Assembly (NCBI RefSeq): GCF_051622035.1
Contig: NC_135360.1
Location: 4,402,001 to 4,466,000 of the forward strand
Length of the DNA stretch: 64,000 bases
Direction: 5' to 3'
Origin: Arctopsyche grandis
Lineage: Eukaryota; Arthropoda; Insecta; Trichoptera; Hydropsychidae
Within the stretch, counting starts at the first letter, position 1. Each line of letters begins with the position of its first letter. This document shows, piece by piece, positions 32,019-44,109 of the stretch. The notes beneath the pieces are model-generated. The model had not been told where the DNA came from, did no database searches, and was given only the letters and a program-made list of their open reading frames with translations. The position numbers and the translations under genes were made by a program.

Positions 32019-33405
32019 CAAGAAAAAGTGTTAACTTTTTTCAATTACTATTATCCTACAAAGCTAGAGAGCAAAAAAAAGGTTGACAATAGAAATTGAC
32101 AATAGTACACCCTTTATTTAGGGCAAAAACATCCTGACCGCCTTTCCTTACTTATCGCCATAAAATTACAAAACAATTTGAACTGCCAAAAAGCAAACTT
32201 GCCGTTTTGTAGACTCATTAAAATTTATAATAATATTATAATACATATATTTATATTATTTATTATATAATGTAATGAATGCCTTTCATTTTGAGTTTTT
32301 TGCTTTTTAATAAAAAAAAATTCGTATATAATATTTGCCGATGTAAAATCGTGCGAATCCCTCCCCCAAGCCCCTCTTATTCATTCAAACACACAGCGGA
32401 GCCAGCAAATTTATGAATTCCACGGAATTTTCCCATGCTTCGTTCTACATTCCACATTCTATGGCAGTCCATTATATTGAAGTGGCGAGGAATGCGGCCG
32501 CATTCCGATAGGACTCTGAACGTGACGATGAAGATCGGAAGACGCCTAAATGGGTACCCCAAACTCCGATCCTCAGACCACAAAAATATTTTTATGGCGG
32601 TGTATACCGCGTGCATATGTGAGTACACATACATATGATATTGTAAAAGGTGAATTAGATACTAAAAGGCTTAAATTTCGTATAAGTGTTCGTTTTATAT
32701 AATATCGGAGTTGCAGTATTATAAGTTGGCTTGAGTGCTAAGTGTGTTCTGGGCGTTTTCCTATTGGTCAATTTCCGCAATCGAATGTTCTCGTTTCTGT
32801 TCTTGTATGAAGTTTCTGGAACAGCTAAATGGGTTGCTCAAGGCATTAAGTCAACATAATTTTCGGTAGGGTTTTTTTACGTTTTTGAGATATAATTCAA
32901 AATTTGAGAATCACACTTGTGGACGATGATTGAATTTTATATGGCCTTTCTCTATGTACGTGCCTGCGAATTTCTTTTTCGCTCGCACTCGCTATCGTCG
33001 AGATACGTCTATCCTACTTTCTCCCTTTATACGAGATAAATGGAGTTAAGTATGCGAAGGAAATAGAATTGACTTGTGCGCCGCTTTTTTATTTTTCTTT
33101 ATTTACTCTCTAAGCCATAAAAATATCTTTTCATATAGTATGAACGTACAAAAATGACTAAAATGATGTATGAAGGGACACGTGGTACAAATCAATGAGA
33201 TTCGTTTGACGCTTTAAACTACATATGTACATATGTTTATTACTCGATGTGCCGTAACGAAATATCGCTTGGTCGCGACGCTACGCAGCACACCAACTTA
33301 AACATGCCAACTCAACCAAGCGTGCCAACTTGAATCACTTATACGTAATTTAATTTCGAATCCAAAATATAGGTACGTCAAAATATGTACATATTTTATT
33401 TTAAA
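32019..33405. other. Intergenic sequence, no gene recognised
   Basis: Contains AGCTAGAGAGCAAAAAAAAGG at about 32062, a motif seen also near 26772, 47693 and 47858 (the last inverted), probably the end of another small element. Nothing else identified. Confidence 0.35.
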
Positions 33406-33857
33406 CTAGCTGAACCCGGCATGCAATGCAATGCCACAATAACGCGTACAATTCCCGTTCCTGTTCTCGTTCCCTTTCCCGTTCCCGTTCTCGTTCCCGT
33501 TCCTCATTCCATTCAATTTTATATATAGGTAGAGATATATTTGTTGACGTGGGCCATCCGCTGTGTGCTTGTGGTACAGCCCTGAATTGTCAGTACATTC
33601 GAGTGCAAGGTAGGCGTGGCGCGATTATTGTCACACTCACGGCGTGATGCGTTGAAGGCGGGATAGCTTTACTTTCGCGCCAGTAAAATCGTAATTACGA
33701 ATATTATTATTAAGAGATTTTTTCCCGTTTTTTTTTTCACAGTAATCTTCCCGGACATGCATACAACAAATCCTGAAAGTTCCATCGTAATCGGTTCAGT
33801 TGTTTAGGAGCCTATACGAGACACACACACACAGACATTCAATTTTATATATATAGA
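33406..33857 (-). mobile_element. Helitron-like family 2 element, copy C
   Basis: Reverse orientation: CTAGCTGAACCCGGCATGC at left, 5' end TCTATATATATAAAATTG on the minus strand at 33857 after a host A. An insert of TTCCCG/TTCTCG hexamers (about 33450-33505) distinguishes it from copies A and B. Confidence 0.75.
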
Positions 33858-33889
33858 TAACTCCAATGCACCTTCCTAGACAATTTATT

Positions 33890-34432
33890 AAAAACATTGC
33901 AGCATTTTTATTACATAAATCGCTGTATTTCGAGAGCCTGAAGAACACGAAATTAACAATTAATTAATCCATAGAGACATCTATGGATTTATACACAGTT
34001 TTTTACATATTGTACATAAACCAGATTCAGATATTTGTGACATAGTGGGTGGGATGAATTTTGCTAATTTAATGGAGGAACCGTTTTAACAATGATATCA
34101 GATAAATTGGCAAACTCTGATAAAAAACGATCGACTTGGAGTCACAAATATCAGATTTTGCCAATTTTATCTGATCATTGTTGAAACGGTTCCTTAAAAT
34201 TGGCAAAAAAAAATCATCCTACCTGCTGCATCACAAATCTTCTGTATTATGTATGTACAATTTGTAAAATCCATAGATGTCTCAATGGATTAATTCTTTA
34301 ATTAATTAATTAATTAATTGTTAATTTTCATGTTCTTCAGCTTCTCGAAACACAGCTGCATTGTATGTAATTAATGGTCCACAAGGCAAGTCTTCCTGTC
34401 AAGCCTTCCTGGTATATATGTATGTAAAATAA
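33890..34432. mobile_element. Head-to-head SINE pair forming a long palindrome
   Basis: 33890-34155 is the SINE body in reverse orientation and 34156-34432 the same body forwards, both missing the tRNA head. The centre reads GGAGTCACAAATATC followed by AGATTTTGCCAATTTTATC. The arms are about 230-260 bp at good identity. Confidence 0.8.
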
Positions 34433-35982
34433 AAAAAAAATAAAAAAAAATCAGTTAGGATTATTATTAATATTTGAAATACCATATAGGACTAACTGGT
34501 TTTTCAACATAGTTTCATTTGCCAAACATGTTTAATTGCTTGGTTACGAAGCCTCAAATGCTGTAAATCAAACGGCGTGATGAACCGTAAATAACTATTA
34601 CGAATTTTCAGAAGAGGTTCTGCGCAGAGATTGCCATCTGTCTTGCTGTAAGCATGCGCTGACAGTCTGCCTTCTTGCTGCCCCATCCCATGTTCACATC
34701 CCTCCCCCACCCCTCTTTGAGCATCCATTGTCCTCACCCCATTCGCGAAGAGACGATAATTTGAGTGGTATTGCCACGTCTAATCAAATTTTATTGCCGC
34801 TTAATTTGCTTCACTCTTAAAATGGACGCCCAATTCATCACTTCGATTCATAAGGGATCTTTTAAAATATATTCATTTTTTTTATTTCCGTCCGCTATCG
34901 TTTGAATGAACTACACGCGATTGAAAATTTTGCGATACGTTCAATTCGATTATTCAATAAATAAATGCACCAATCATAAGCATGGAAACTGTAGACGCAT
35001 TTCGCCGATTGGTTCAACAAAAAAATAATATCATTTGAAAATTAATTAGGTACATATATTACATTTTTTACATCAAATCTTGATTTGTTCCATGGACTGG
35101 GGATCAAAATGTACTCCGAAGTTAATTAGAGCTTATAAAAGATTATGAATCTTACAGATATTCTTAACCTTTTTTAGTTTATTGAACTTATTTTGAATTT
35201 AAGCATAAAAAAAACAAATTAATTGAAATCTTAGTGGCGTACTCTCAAATTTTTAGGGATTATTATTACTTGAAATATTGTGAGGACTGTAGGATTATAG
35301 CTCAACTTGTGCTATCCCGAATCAAGATTAGTGATCTCTTCTATTTCACAATAATACACAAGTCGTACGATGGCATCATCACGCTCCTGTACAACATGCA
35401 AAGCCATATAACCTCGACTCAATTCAACTCTTCCAGAAGATGATTTCATCACTCGATCGTACACCGATCAACCTTGAGGCACACCTGCACACTGACCTGA
35501 CCTCCATGGCCGTGGATACTTCATATGATCTCGTCACCAGTGGTGTAGTGCTAAATTTTGAGGTGCCAGTACGCTCGATTTTGCCAATATTTAAATGTGC
35601 TAAAGACACATCTGGTGCCTCACATAAAGCCTGGTGGTATCCTTGATCCTGACAGCATTTTGTCATCGAGTTTGGGTGAAAAATATTGCAAAAGTGGTAA
35701 AACTTTTCGAAAAAATAAAAATTTTATACTATTTTGATTTTTGAAATTTTTATGGCGGGTTGCGTACCGGTGCCGATAAAAGGTGGCGGGATGCCGTACC
35801 GGTGCGTACCGGCTATTCTACAACCCTGCTCGTCACCCGGAGACAAGGGATTACCTCGAGCGCCGAAATCAGGATGACATCACTCAACCAGTATATAGGT
35901 ATAATCCAGAGTAGCAGACTCAGATGCCAGTTCATCCCACCCTTCCGCTGAAGTGGGCAACTAGCTCACTTCCCCGCGAATA
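34433..35982. other. Intergenic sequence with short unassigned open frames
   Basis: A GC-richer part at about 35330-35530 and another at 35760-35950 contain short open frames (for example 35440-35646 on the plus strand) with no recognised family. They may be remnants of an old retroelement; I see no motif that proves it. Confidence 0.3.
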
Positions 35983-36157
35983 TCTAATCTATAATTTGGA
36001 AAGAGACTTTGTATGTAAATATCCTTGGTCGTCGTCGTCGTCGTCTTCGTCGTCGTCGTCGTCGTCCGTAGATCGGTGACGTCATCGAACACGTGATTCG
36101 ATTTTTTTTTTTTTTCGATCCATGGGCGCCGATTTGTTTTTTTCGATTCAATGGATT

Positions 36158-37080
36158 CACCCCCGCGGGGGCGCAAAGCGAGTAGTTTCATGGGGCCCCG
36201 CCAGGGGCGCCACAAGGGGCGCAGCCCCGTGGGGCTCAAAAGGGGGCGCCACAAGGGGCGCAGCCCAGTGGGGCCCCGAAGGGGGCCCGGGGGGCCCAGC
36301 CTCATGGGGCGCAGCCCCATGGGGCTCAAAAGGGGGCGCCACAAGGGGCGCAGCCCCGTGGGGCCCAGCCTCATGGGGCGCAGCCCCATGGGGCTCAAAA
36401 GGGGGCGCCACAAGGGGCACAGCCCCGTGGGGCCCCGAAGGGGGCCCGGGGGGCCCAGCCTCATGGGGCGCAGCCTCATGAGGCTCAAAAGGGGGCGCCA
36501 CAAGGGGCGCAGCCCCGTGGGGCCCCGAAGGGGGCCCGGGGGGCCCAGCCTCATGGGGCGCAGCCCCATGGGGCTCAAAAGGGGGCGCCACAAGGGGCGC
36601 AGCCCCGTGGGGCCCCGAAGGGGGCCCGGGGGGCCCAGCCTCATGGGGCGCAGCCCCATGGGGCTCAAAAGGGGGCGCCACGAGGGGCGCAGCCCCGTGG
36701 GGCCCCGGGGGGGCCCAGCCTCATGGGGCGCAGCCCCATGGGGCTCAAAAGGGGGCGCCACAAGGGGCGCAGCCCCGTGGGGCCCCGAAGGGGGCCCGGG
36801 GGGCCCAGCCTCATGGGGCGCAGCCCCATGGGGCTCAAAAGGGGGCGCCACAAGGGGCGCAGCCCCGTGGGGGCCCGGGGGGCCTAGCCTCATGGGGCGC
36901 AGCCCCATGGGGCTCAAAAGGGGGTGCCACAAGGGGCGCAGCCCCGTGAAGCCCCGAAGGGGGCGCGGGGGGCCCAGCCTCATGGGGCGTAGCCCCATGG
37001 GGCTCAAAAGGGGGCGCCACAAGGGGCGCAGCCCCGTGGGGCCCCGTAGGGGGCCCGGGGGGCCCAGCCTCATGGGGCGC
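36158..37080 (+). repeat. GC-rich minisatellite, 90-bp unit (array A, copy 1)
   Basis: About ten units starting CAGCCTCATGGGGCGCAG, most spaced exactly 90 bp (for example 36546 and 36636), a few shortened. Units include GGCGCCACAAGGGGCGCAGC and GGGCCCGGGGGGCCC. Ninety is a multiple of three and the unit has no stops in several frames, which creates long open frames on both strands. Confidence 0.95.
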
Positions 37081-37920
37081 AAGCCCTAATAGGCATTAAC
37101 TAAGGGGGGCGAAGCCCTAGACGGCAATTAATCATGGGGGCGCGGAGGGGCGAAGCCCTAAAAGGCAACTGATCATGGGGGCGAAGCCTTAGACGGCATT
37201 TAATCATGGGGGCGCGGAGGGGCGAAGCCCTAAAAGGCATTAACTAAGGGGGGCGAAGCCCTAAACGGCAATTAATCTTGGGGGCGCGGGGGGCGAAGCC
37301 CTAAAAGGCAACTGATCATGGGGGCGAAGCCTTAGACGGCATTTAATCATGGGGGCGCGGAGGGGCGAAGCCCTAAAAGGCATTAACTAAGGGGGGCGAA
37401 GCCCTAAACGGCAATTAATCTTGGGGGCGCGGGGGGCGAAGCCCTAAAAGGCAACTGATCATGGGGGCGAAGCCTTAGACGGCATTTAATCATGGGGGCG
37501 CGGAGGGGCGAAGCCCTAAAAGGCATTAACTAAGGGGGGCGAAGCCCTAAACGGCAATTAATCTTGGGGGCGTGGGGGGCGAAGCCCTAAAAGGCAACTG
37601 ATCATGGGAGCGAAGCCTTAGACGGCATTTAATCATGGGGGCGCGGAGGGGCGAAGCCCTAAAAGGCATTAACTAAGGGGGGCGAAGCCCTAAACGGCAA
37701 TTAATCTTGGGGGCGCGGGGGGCGAAGCCCTAAAAGGCATTAACTAGGGGGGGCGAAGCCCTAGACGGCATTTAATCATGGGGGTGCGGAGGGGCGAAGC
37801 CCTAAAAGGCATTAACTAAGGGGGGCGAAGCCCTAAACGGCAATTGCTCATGGGGCGTGGAGGGGCGAAGCCCTAGAAGGCAAAGGCTCAGGGGGGCGCC
37901 GAGGGCGAAGCCCTAGAAGG
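37081..37920 (+). repeat. GC-rich minisatellite, 143-bp unit (array B, copy 1)
   Basis: GGCATTAACTAAGGGGGGCG recurs at 37236, 37379 and 37522, a 143-bp period. The unit is itself built from about four diverged 36-bp sub-units ending GCGAAGCCCTAAAAGGCA. The phrase GCGAAGCC also occurs in the element's 3' end (GAGCGAAGCCGGG), hinting that the array grew from the terminus. Confidence 0.95.
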
Positions 37921-38118
37921 CAAAAAAAAATTTTGATTTTTTTTTTTTGATTTTTTAAAAAATTTTTTTTGATTTTTTTTTTTATTTTTTTTTTTATTTT
38001 TTTTTTTTTGATTTTTTTTTTATTTTTTTTTTATTTTTTTTTTTGATTTTTTTTTATTTTTTTTTTATTTTTTTTTTTAAATTTTTTAATTTTTTTTTAA
38101 TTTTTTTTTTTTTTTAAT
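37921..38118 (+). repeat. T-rich tract (copy 1)
   Basis: About 200 bp of T runs broken by GA or A, placed between array B and the element's conserved 3' end. Confidence 0.9.
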
Positions 38119-38187
38119 TAAATTAGCTTAGTCATGTTTAAGCGGTTTATATTATAAACACTGAGCGAAGCCGGGTAATACAGCTAG

Positions 38188-38375
38188 TATATACTATACT
38201 TGTTATAAACTTGTATACTGAATATAAATATATGATCCTTTTAAAAAACCCAATCGAATTTCCAAAGACCGGGATACTGGTTATATACTTTCTCGCGTCC
38301 TAAATTGGTGACCTCGTCAAAGAACATCACACCTTCGCTGCAATGTAAAGGACCAAAGTAATAATAATATCGCTA
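38188..38375. other. 188-bp spacer between the two GC-rich elements
   Basis: Unique AT-rich sequence without repeats of the array type; shows that the two elements are separate insertions or were separated after duplication. Confidence 0.6.
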
Positions 38376-38552
38376 TCTAATCTATAATTTGGAAAGAGAC
38401 TTTGTATGTAAATATCCTTGGTCGTCGTCGTCGTCGTCTTCGTCGTCTTCGTCGTCTTCGTCCGTAGATCGGTGACGTCATCGAACACGTGATTCGATTT
38501 TTTTTTTTTTTCGATCCATGGGCGCCGATTTTTTTTTTCGTTTCAATGGATT

Positions 38553-39595
38553 CACCCCCGCGGGGGCGCAAGGCGAGTAGCTTCATGGGGCCCCGCCAGG
38601 GGCGCCACAAGGGGCGCAGCCCCGTGGGGCCCCAGCCTCATGGGGCGCAGCCCCATGGGGATCAAAAGGGGGCGCCACAAGGGGCGCAGCCCCGTGGGGC
38701 CCAGCCTCATGGGGCGCAGCCCCATGGGGCTCAAAAGGGGGTGCCACAAGGGGCGCAGCCCCGTGAAGCCCCGAAGGGGGCGCGGGGGGCCCAGCCTCAT
38801 GGGGCGCAGCCCCATGGGGCTCAAAAGGGGGCGCCACAAGGGGCGCAGCCCCGTGGGGCCCCGTGGGGCCCCGAAGGGGGCCCGGGGGGCCCAGCCTCAT
38901 GGGGCGCAGCCCCATGAGGCTCAAAAGGGGGCGCCACAAGGGGCGCAGCCCCGTGGGGCCCCGAAGGGGGCCCGGGGGGCCCAGCCTCATGGGGCGCAGC
39001 CCCATGGGGCTCAAAAGGGGGCGCCACAAGGGGCGCAGCCCCGTGGGGCCCCGAAGGGGGCCCGGGGGGCTCAGCCTCATGGGGCGCAGCCCCATGGGGC
39101 TCAAAAGGGGGTGCCACAAGGGGCGCAGCCCCGTGAGGCCCCGAAGGGGGCGCGGGGGGCCCAGCCTCATGGGGCGCAGCCCCATGGGGCTCAAAAAGGG
39201 GCGCCACAAGGGGCGCAGCCCCGTGGGGCCCCGAAGGGGGCCCGGGGGGCTCAGCCTCATGGGGCGCAGCCCCATGGGGCTCAAAAGGGGGTGCAGCCCC
39301 GTGGGGCCCCGAAGGGGGCCCGGGGGGCCCAGCCTCATGGGGCGCAGCCCCATGGGGCTCAAAAGGGGGCGCCACAAGGGGCCCAGCCCCGTGGGGCCCC
39401 GAAGGGGGCCCGGGGGGCCCAGCCTCATGGGGCGCAGCCCCATGGGGCTCAAAAGGGGGCGCCACAAGGGGCGCAGCCCCGTGGAGCCCCGAAGGGGGCC
39501 CGGGGGGCCCAGCCTCATGGGGCGCAGCCCCATGGGGCTCAAAAGGGGGCGCCACAAGGGGCGCAGCCCCGTGGGGCCCAGCCTCATGGGGCGCA
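38553..39595 (+). repeat. GC-rich minisatellite, 90-bp unit (array A, copy 2)
   Basis: About twelve units of the same 90-bp sequence as copy 1, with some shared variants (for example GGGGGTGCCAC and CGTGAAGCCCC), showing that the arrays are related by descent and not just by convergence. Confidence 0.95.
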
Positions 39596-40435
39596 AGCCC
39601 TAATAGGCATTAACTAAGGGGGGCGAAGCCCTAGACGGCAATTAATCATGGGGGCGCGGAGGGGCGAAGCCCTAAAAGGCAACTGATCATGGGGGCGAAG
39701 CCTTAGACGGCATTTAATCATGGGGGCGCGGAGGGGCGAAGCCCTAAAAGGCATTAACTAAGGGGGGCGAAGCCCTAAACGGCAATTAATCTTGGGGGCG
39801 CGGGGGGCGAAGCCCTAAAAGGCAACTGATCATGGGGGCGAAGCCTTAGACGGCATTTAATCATGGGGGCGCGGAGGGGCGAAGCCCTAAAAGGCATTAA
39901 CTAAGGGGGGCGAAGCCCTAAACGGCAATTAATCTTGGGGGCGCGGGGGGCGAAGCCCTAAAAGGCAACTGATCATGGGGGCGAAGCCTTAGACGGCATT
40001 TAATCATGGGGGCGCGGAGGGGCGAAGCCCTAAAAGGCATTAACTAAGGGGGGCGAAGCCCTAAACGGCAATTAATCTTGGGGGCGCGGGGGGCGAAGCC
40101 CTAAAAGGCAACTGATCATGGGGGCGAAGCCTTAGACGGCATTTAATCATGGGGGCGCGGAGGGGCGAAGCCCTAAAAGGCATTAACTAAGGGGGGCGAA
40201 GCCCTAAACGGCAATTAATCTTGGGGGCGCGGGGGGCGAAGCCCTAAAAGGCATTAACTAAGGGGGGCGAAGCCCTAGACGGCATTTAATCATGGGGGTG
40301 CGGAGGGGCGAAGCCCTAAAAGGCATTAACTAAGGGGGGCGAAGCCCTAAACGGCAATTGCTCATGGGGCGTGGAGGGGCGAAGCCCTAGAAGGCAAAGG
40401 CTCAGGGGGGCGCCGAGGGCGAAGCCCTAGAAGGC
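39596..40435 (+). repeat. GC-rich minisatellite, 143-bp unit (array B, copy 2)
   Basis: Same order of unit variants as array B of copy 1, ending in the identical AAAGGCTCAGGGGGGCGCCG segment. Confidence 0.95.
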
Positions 40436-40674
40436 AAAAAAAAATTTTGATTTTTTTTTTTTGATTTTTTAAAAAATTTTTTTTTAATTTTTTTATTATT
40501 TTTTTTAATTTTTTTTTTAATTTTTTTTTTTGATTTTTTTTTTATTTTTTTTTTATTTTTTTTTTTAATTTTTAAATTTTTTTTTAATTTTTTTTTTTTT
40601 TTAATTAAATTAGCTTAGTCATGTTTAAGCGGTTTATATTATAAACACTGAGCGAAGCCGGGTAATACAGCTAG

Positions 40675-42394
40675 TACTAATATAAGCAATTCCCCTCTCT
40701 ATAACACGGCATATATTTCCATGTCATATAACACGGCATATATTAATAAATCGTGTAGTGTGTAAAGGGGTATGTATTTACATTAGGCTGAGGGAAAAAT
40801 GCAAAATTTTCGATTTCCTACGATGAACTTAATATCAAGGGAAGTTTCAATAGAAAGTTTCATCGATTTTAAAGAATGTACTGTGCCTCCAATCTATCGA
40901 TTTATTTCAACAAGTATTACTAAATCAATTCCATTATTTTTTTAGTATCTGAGATTTTCCCTTCACCAAATTCTTAAATACCATTTTTCCTTCCTTACCT
41001 CCCACTAACCATAGCCTTCCTTCCACCCGGAATAATAAACTATGAATTTCATTCAATATATTATTTAAAAAAAAATCGAATAAAAATGATACGAATGAGA
41101 TCAAGTAATACCTTAATACCCTTGTTGTAGGAAACATGTTATATGAGGGATGCTGCATGTGTTGTTCATTGTACTTATGTACATAGGTATGACTCGTAAA
41201 TTGTGGTCGGCTCATTTTAATCCCAGTTTCGGTAATGGACGAGCGTCTACATAATTCGGGTCCAATAAGTGTCAATATTGAAAAATATTGCGCAAATATA
41301 ATGGTTTCGTTTATAGGACGATAAAAGGTTAATAATGGGCTAAGGGATTTTTGGCCTATTATGGTACTACTTTTGTAGCACTCGAGCATCTGAAGCACTC
41401 TTTGCGAAAGTCTTATTTTTAAGGGTTAACGTGGCAACACTCGACCTCCCCTACACCTCCCCTACCCTTCGTAGCAGCTATGGTGAGTAGTAGAGGTAGT
41501 GGAACCCCCCATTCAACCATAGTACAAGCCAGCAAAGGTGTCTATAGTCACACCCTCCCCTCTATTAGAGGTTGTTTATGTACATATTTATTTATCGCTT
41601 CTTACTTAGAAGTGTCGAATGTCTTTATTCCATTTTTGGTATTTGCTTACTTGTGTCTTGTGTGGATGGAATAATGAATATTCCAAGTCCAAATTTCAAA
41701 TTAAAAAAAAAATGCTTTTTATCAACGCGTTTTGATGGTCAGAAGCAAAAGAAAGCAAAGTAGATAACACTGAGCAGCAAAAAAAAAATACCGGGGCGGA
41801 AATTAATCCACTGGATTCGAATTTGACAATGATTTTTTTTTTGTGGATTAATAACAAAAATTCGTTTATTTTATCGAGGTAAGCCAGTTATCCATAGAAT
41901 TTTTGAAGAATAGTCGAAATATGATTTTTCTAATTGGAATTTTATTTAATTCTCATATAAAGACAATTTAATATATTATGCCTATTAATTCAATTCAGAT
42001 TCGTGTAAATACGAGTAAATAATAGTACGAGATTTTAGCTCGCAATTTTACCGATTTAAAATTTAGCACACTTCTAATTAACCCTTTTAAACGAAAACAA
42101 AAAATAGTGTGTCCAGAACACTATCCCAATAAACATGTTTCAATAGAAAATACTCTTAACAGTGGGAAAAAAAGAGTATTAACAGTGGGAAAAAATCCCA
42201 AGTGAAAATACGTACTTTTGATTTTTGATTTAAACTGGACGACTACTTAGAGAGATTTGAAAGCTGAAAAGTTCTACAAATGAAAGATAAAATACCCGAT
42301 TATAGATTTCAATATTCATTTTGAACAGGAAATTGAAATAGATTTTGATAGATCAACCGAACAACACCAAGATATAGAAAAATCTCGCGATTTA
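40675..42394. other. Intergenic sequence, no gene recognised
   Basis: AT-rich. A 154-codon open frame on the minus strand (40934-41398) has no recognisable domain and is doubtful. Short repeats around ATAACACGGCATATAT occur at 40701-40745. Confidence 0.35.
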
Positions 42395-42600
42395 AAAAAC
42401 ACGAATTAATGTGCGCGCGCAGAATACGGGAGGAAAAGCCTGTTCCTCTTGTTCCTGTTGTACCCTGCTCGCGCAAATTAAATGAGTATGTACCGTTTAC
42501 CATGCACCCTTTTTTTTGATCTTTCGACTTAAGATCTTTCGATTTTCAATCTTTGCCTTCCGATATTTGTGTTTTCTGTAATTTAACATTCTGGCTCGTC
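42395..42600. mobile_element. Partial copy of the GGGTCTACCTCAC hAT-like element
   Basis: Contains the inner block GTGCGCGCGCAGAATACGGG to GCTCGCGCAAATTAAATGAG and the sub-terminal CGACTTAAGATCTTTCGATT and GCCTTCCGATATTTGTG; the ends are eroded. Confidence 0.6.
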
Positions 42601-42649
42601 ACGTAGCTCATACGTATGTATGTTATATATAATAAATTTTGAAATCATA

Positions 42650-42908
42650 TTCAAATAGTTGTGACATAGCGGATAGGATGGTTTTTGCCAAATTGATGAA
42701 GAAACCGCTTCAACAATGAAATCATATAAATTGGCAAACTCCGATAGGAAACGATCGACTTGGAGTCACAAATATCCAAGTCTGACCAGCAGCATTAAAG
42801 ATTATACGGGGAATAAATTATTTTCAATCGAGGTCAGCTTATGGTACCGAACCCGGTGACTAGTCGGTGCTTAGTATCAACGTAACCATCGAGCCACGCT
42901 GCTGGATT
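42650..42908 (-). mobile_element. tRNA-derived SINE
   Basis: On the minus strand the head reads CGTGGCTCGATGGTTACG (A-box-like TGGCTCGATGG) and later CCGGGTTCGGTACC (B-box-like), then the family body. Best-preserved head in the window together with 31668-32018. Confidence 0.8.
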
Positions 42909-44109
42909 TTGTTATTGTTAACTTACATAGTATAAAAACATTTTTTTGCTTGTATTGTTATTTGAGATTGTCGTAATGTATGTATGTATATCCTATGTAG
43001 AGTCAGCGATAGTGGGCAGATTTTTAGACGGTGCTCATTTTTTATTAAGCGCACGAATGCGTTCACCCCGTTACTAGTAGACAATCAATGAAAAAAAATT
43101 ACAGAGCCGTTTGTGACTGTATATATCTCTCATATGTGCTCGAGTTTTCAACTCATCATCTATATTTTTTAACGTATCTAAGGATATTTGTGAATGTGTG
43201 TGTAACGTATTGGGTGGCGCAAGAAGAATGAAACTGAAATGTGAGAGGGTGGTGAGAGTTTGAAAATGGAGATGTGGGCGGGAGGCTTAGGTCTGGGTGT
43301 TTTACCCCTCCATCTCAGCTATCCACAAGTGGGGAGGCGACAGGAGGTGTAGGAGGGTGGAGTCGGTTAAGGGTGGTGGTGGCAAGGGTGGTGGTGATGG
43401 TGGGTTCTACATTTCAACCTTGGCTCGTATCTATATAAAAAGTGGATTCAACAAGTGTCTCGCGTATGCACATACAAATTGCGGAGAATTTAATTTTACG
43501 GCAACGGTAATACCGTTACAACTGCCACCCACGAATTAGTACACTTTTTACGTCATCGTGTGGAACAATGGTAATGGAATAAATGATTCGCCAGTTTCTC
43601 AAATGTATGTGTATATTTTTTGTCATTCCAGGAGGACTATTCTGGAAACTTGTGCGAATGGGAAAATATCCCTATTATTTTATTTTTTATTTTTTATTTA
43701 TAGTTTTGGACCTTTGTGGCATTTCAGGAAGAACCTAATACGCCACAATGGCCTTCATTTGATGAATAAACAAAGATTAAATAAAATAAAACAAGTAAAA
43801 AAATAAAATAAAAAGAAAAAAGCAAAAGCAGAAAAATATGATAATATAAAATAAAAAAGTAACAAAAGAAAAGTAATCCATCAGAAAAAAAAATTAACAA
43901 AAGTGTAAAAATCAAAAATAAAATCCATAAATCCCATTCTAAGTTTCACATTGAACAAAATAAAAGGAGAAATTAAAATAAAATAAAACAAAATATAAAT
44001 AAAAAATAAATCACAGCGAGGCCCGAATGGAAGAGAGTAGATTAAGATTCCACTCATACATCACATTCAAATTGAAAATAATGATGAGCGCAGCTTACCA
44101 GACTTTTAC
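42909..44109. other. Intergenic sequence, no gene recognised
   Basis: Includes a G-rich stretch with GGTGGTGGTGG (about 43365-43405) and an A-rich AAATAAAATAAA tract (43770-44020). Confidence 0.35.

Larger units (their letters stand above)
35983..38187 (+). mobile_element. Helitron-like family 1 element carrying GC-rich minisatellites, copy 1
   Basis: 5' end TCTAATCTATAATTTGGAAA after a host A, then GAGACTTTGTATGT, a GTC/TCG microsatellite, and CGATTTTTTTTT/GGGCGCCGATT. 3' end TGAGCGAAGCCGGGTAATAC then AGCTAG, before a host T. Between these lie array A (36158-37080), array B (37081-37920) and a T-rich tract (37921-38118). The termini match the short family 1 copies in the P450 introns, so the arrays are an expansion within a Helitron-like non-autonomous element. 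Confidence 0.75.
38376..40674 (+). mobile_element. Helitron-like family 1 element carrying GC-rich minisatellites, copy 2
   Basis: Same structure as 35983-38187: identical 5' terminus after host A (38375), GTC/TTC microsatellite, array A (38553-39595), array B (39596-40435), T-rich tract (40436-40605), and 3' end AAGCCGGGTAATACAGCTAG before host T (40675). It differs mainly in the number of array units. Confidence 0.75.

Noticed and set aside
35961-37089. Open frames of 174-373 codons on both strands (for example repeats of HGAAPLVAPPFEP)
   Set aside because: They are produced by a stop-free 90-bp tandem unit whose length is a multiple of three; several frames on both strands are open at once and all collapse at the array edge. 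No start context, splice sites or domain.
38489-39617. Open frames of 244-337 codons in the second GC-rich array
   Set aside because: Same explanation as for the first array.
36158-40435. CRISPR-like array
   Set aside because: The units are contiguous and similar along their full length without unique spacers, and the host is a eukaryote.
40934-41398. 154-codon open frame on the minus strand
   Set aside because: No recognisable domain, low-complexity runs, no splice context; a chance frame in AT-rich DNA is likelier.
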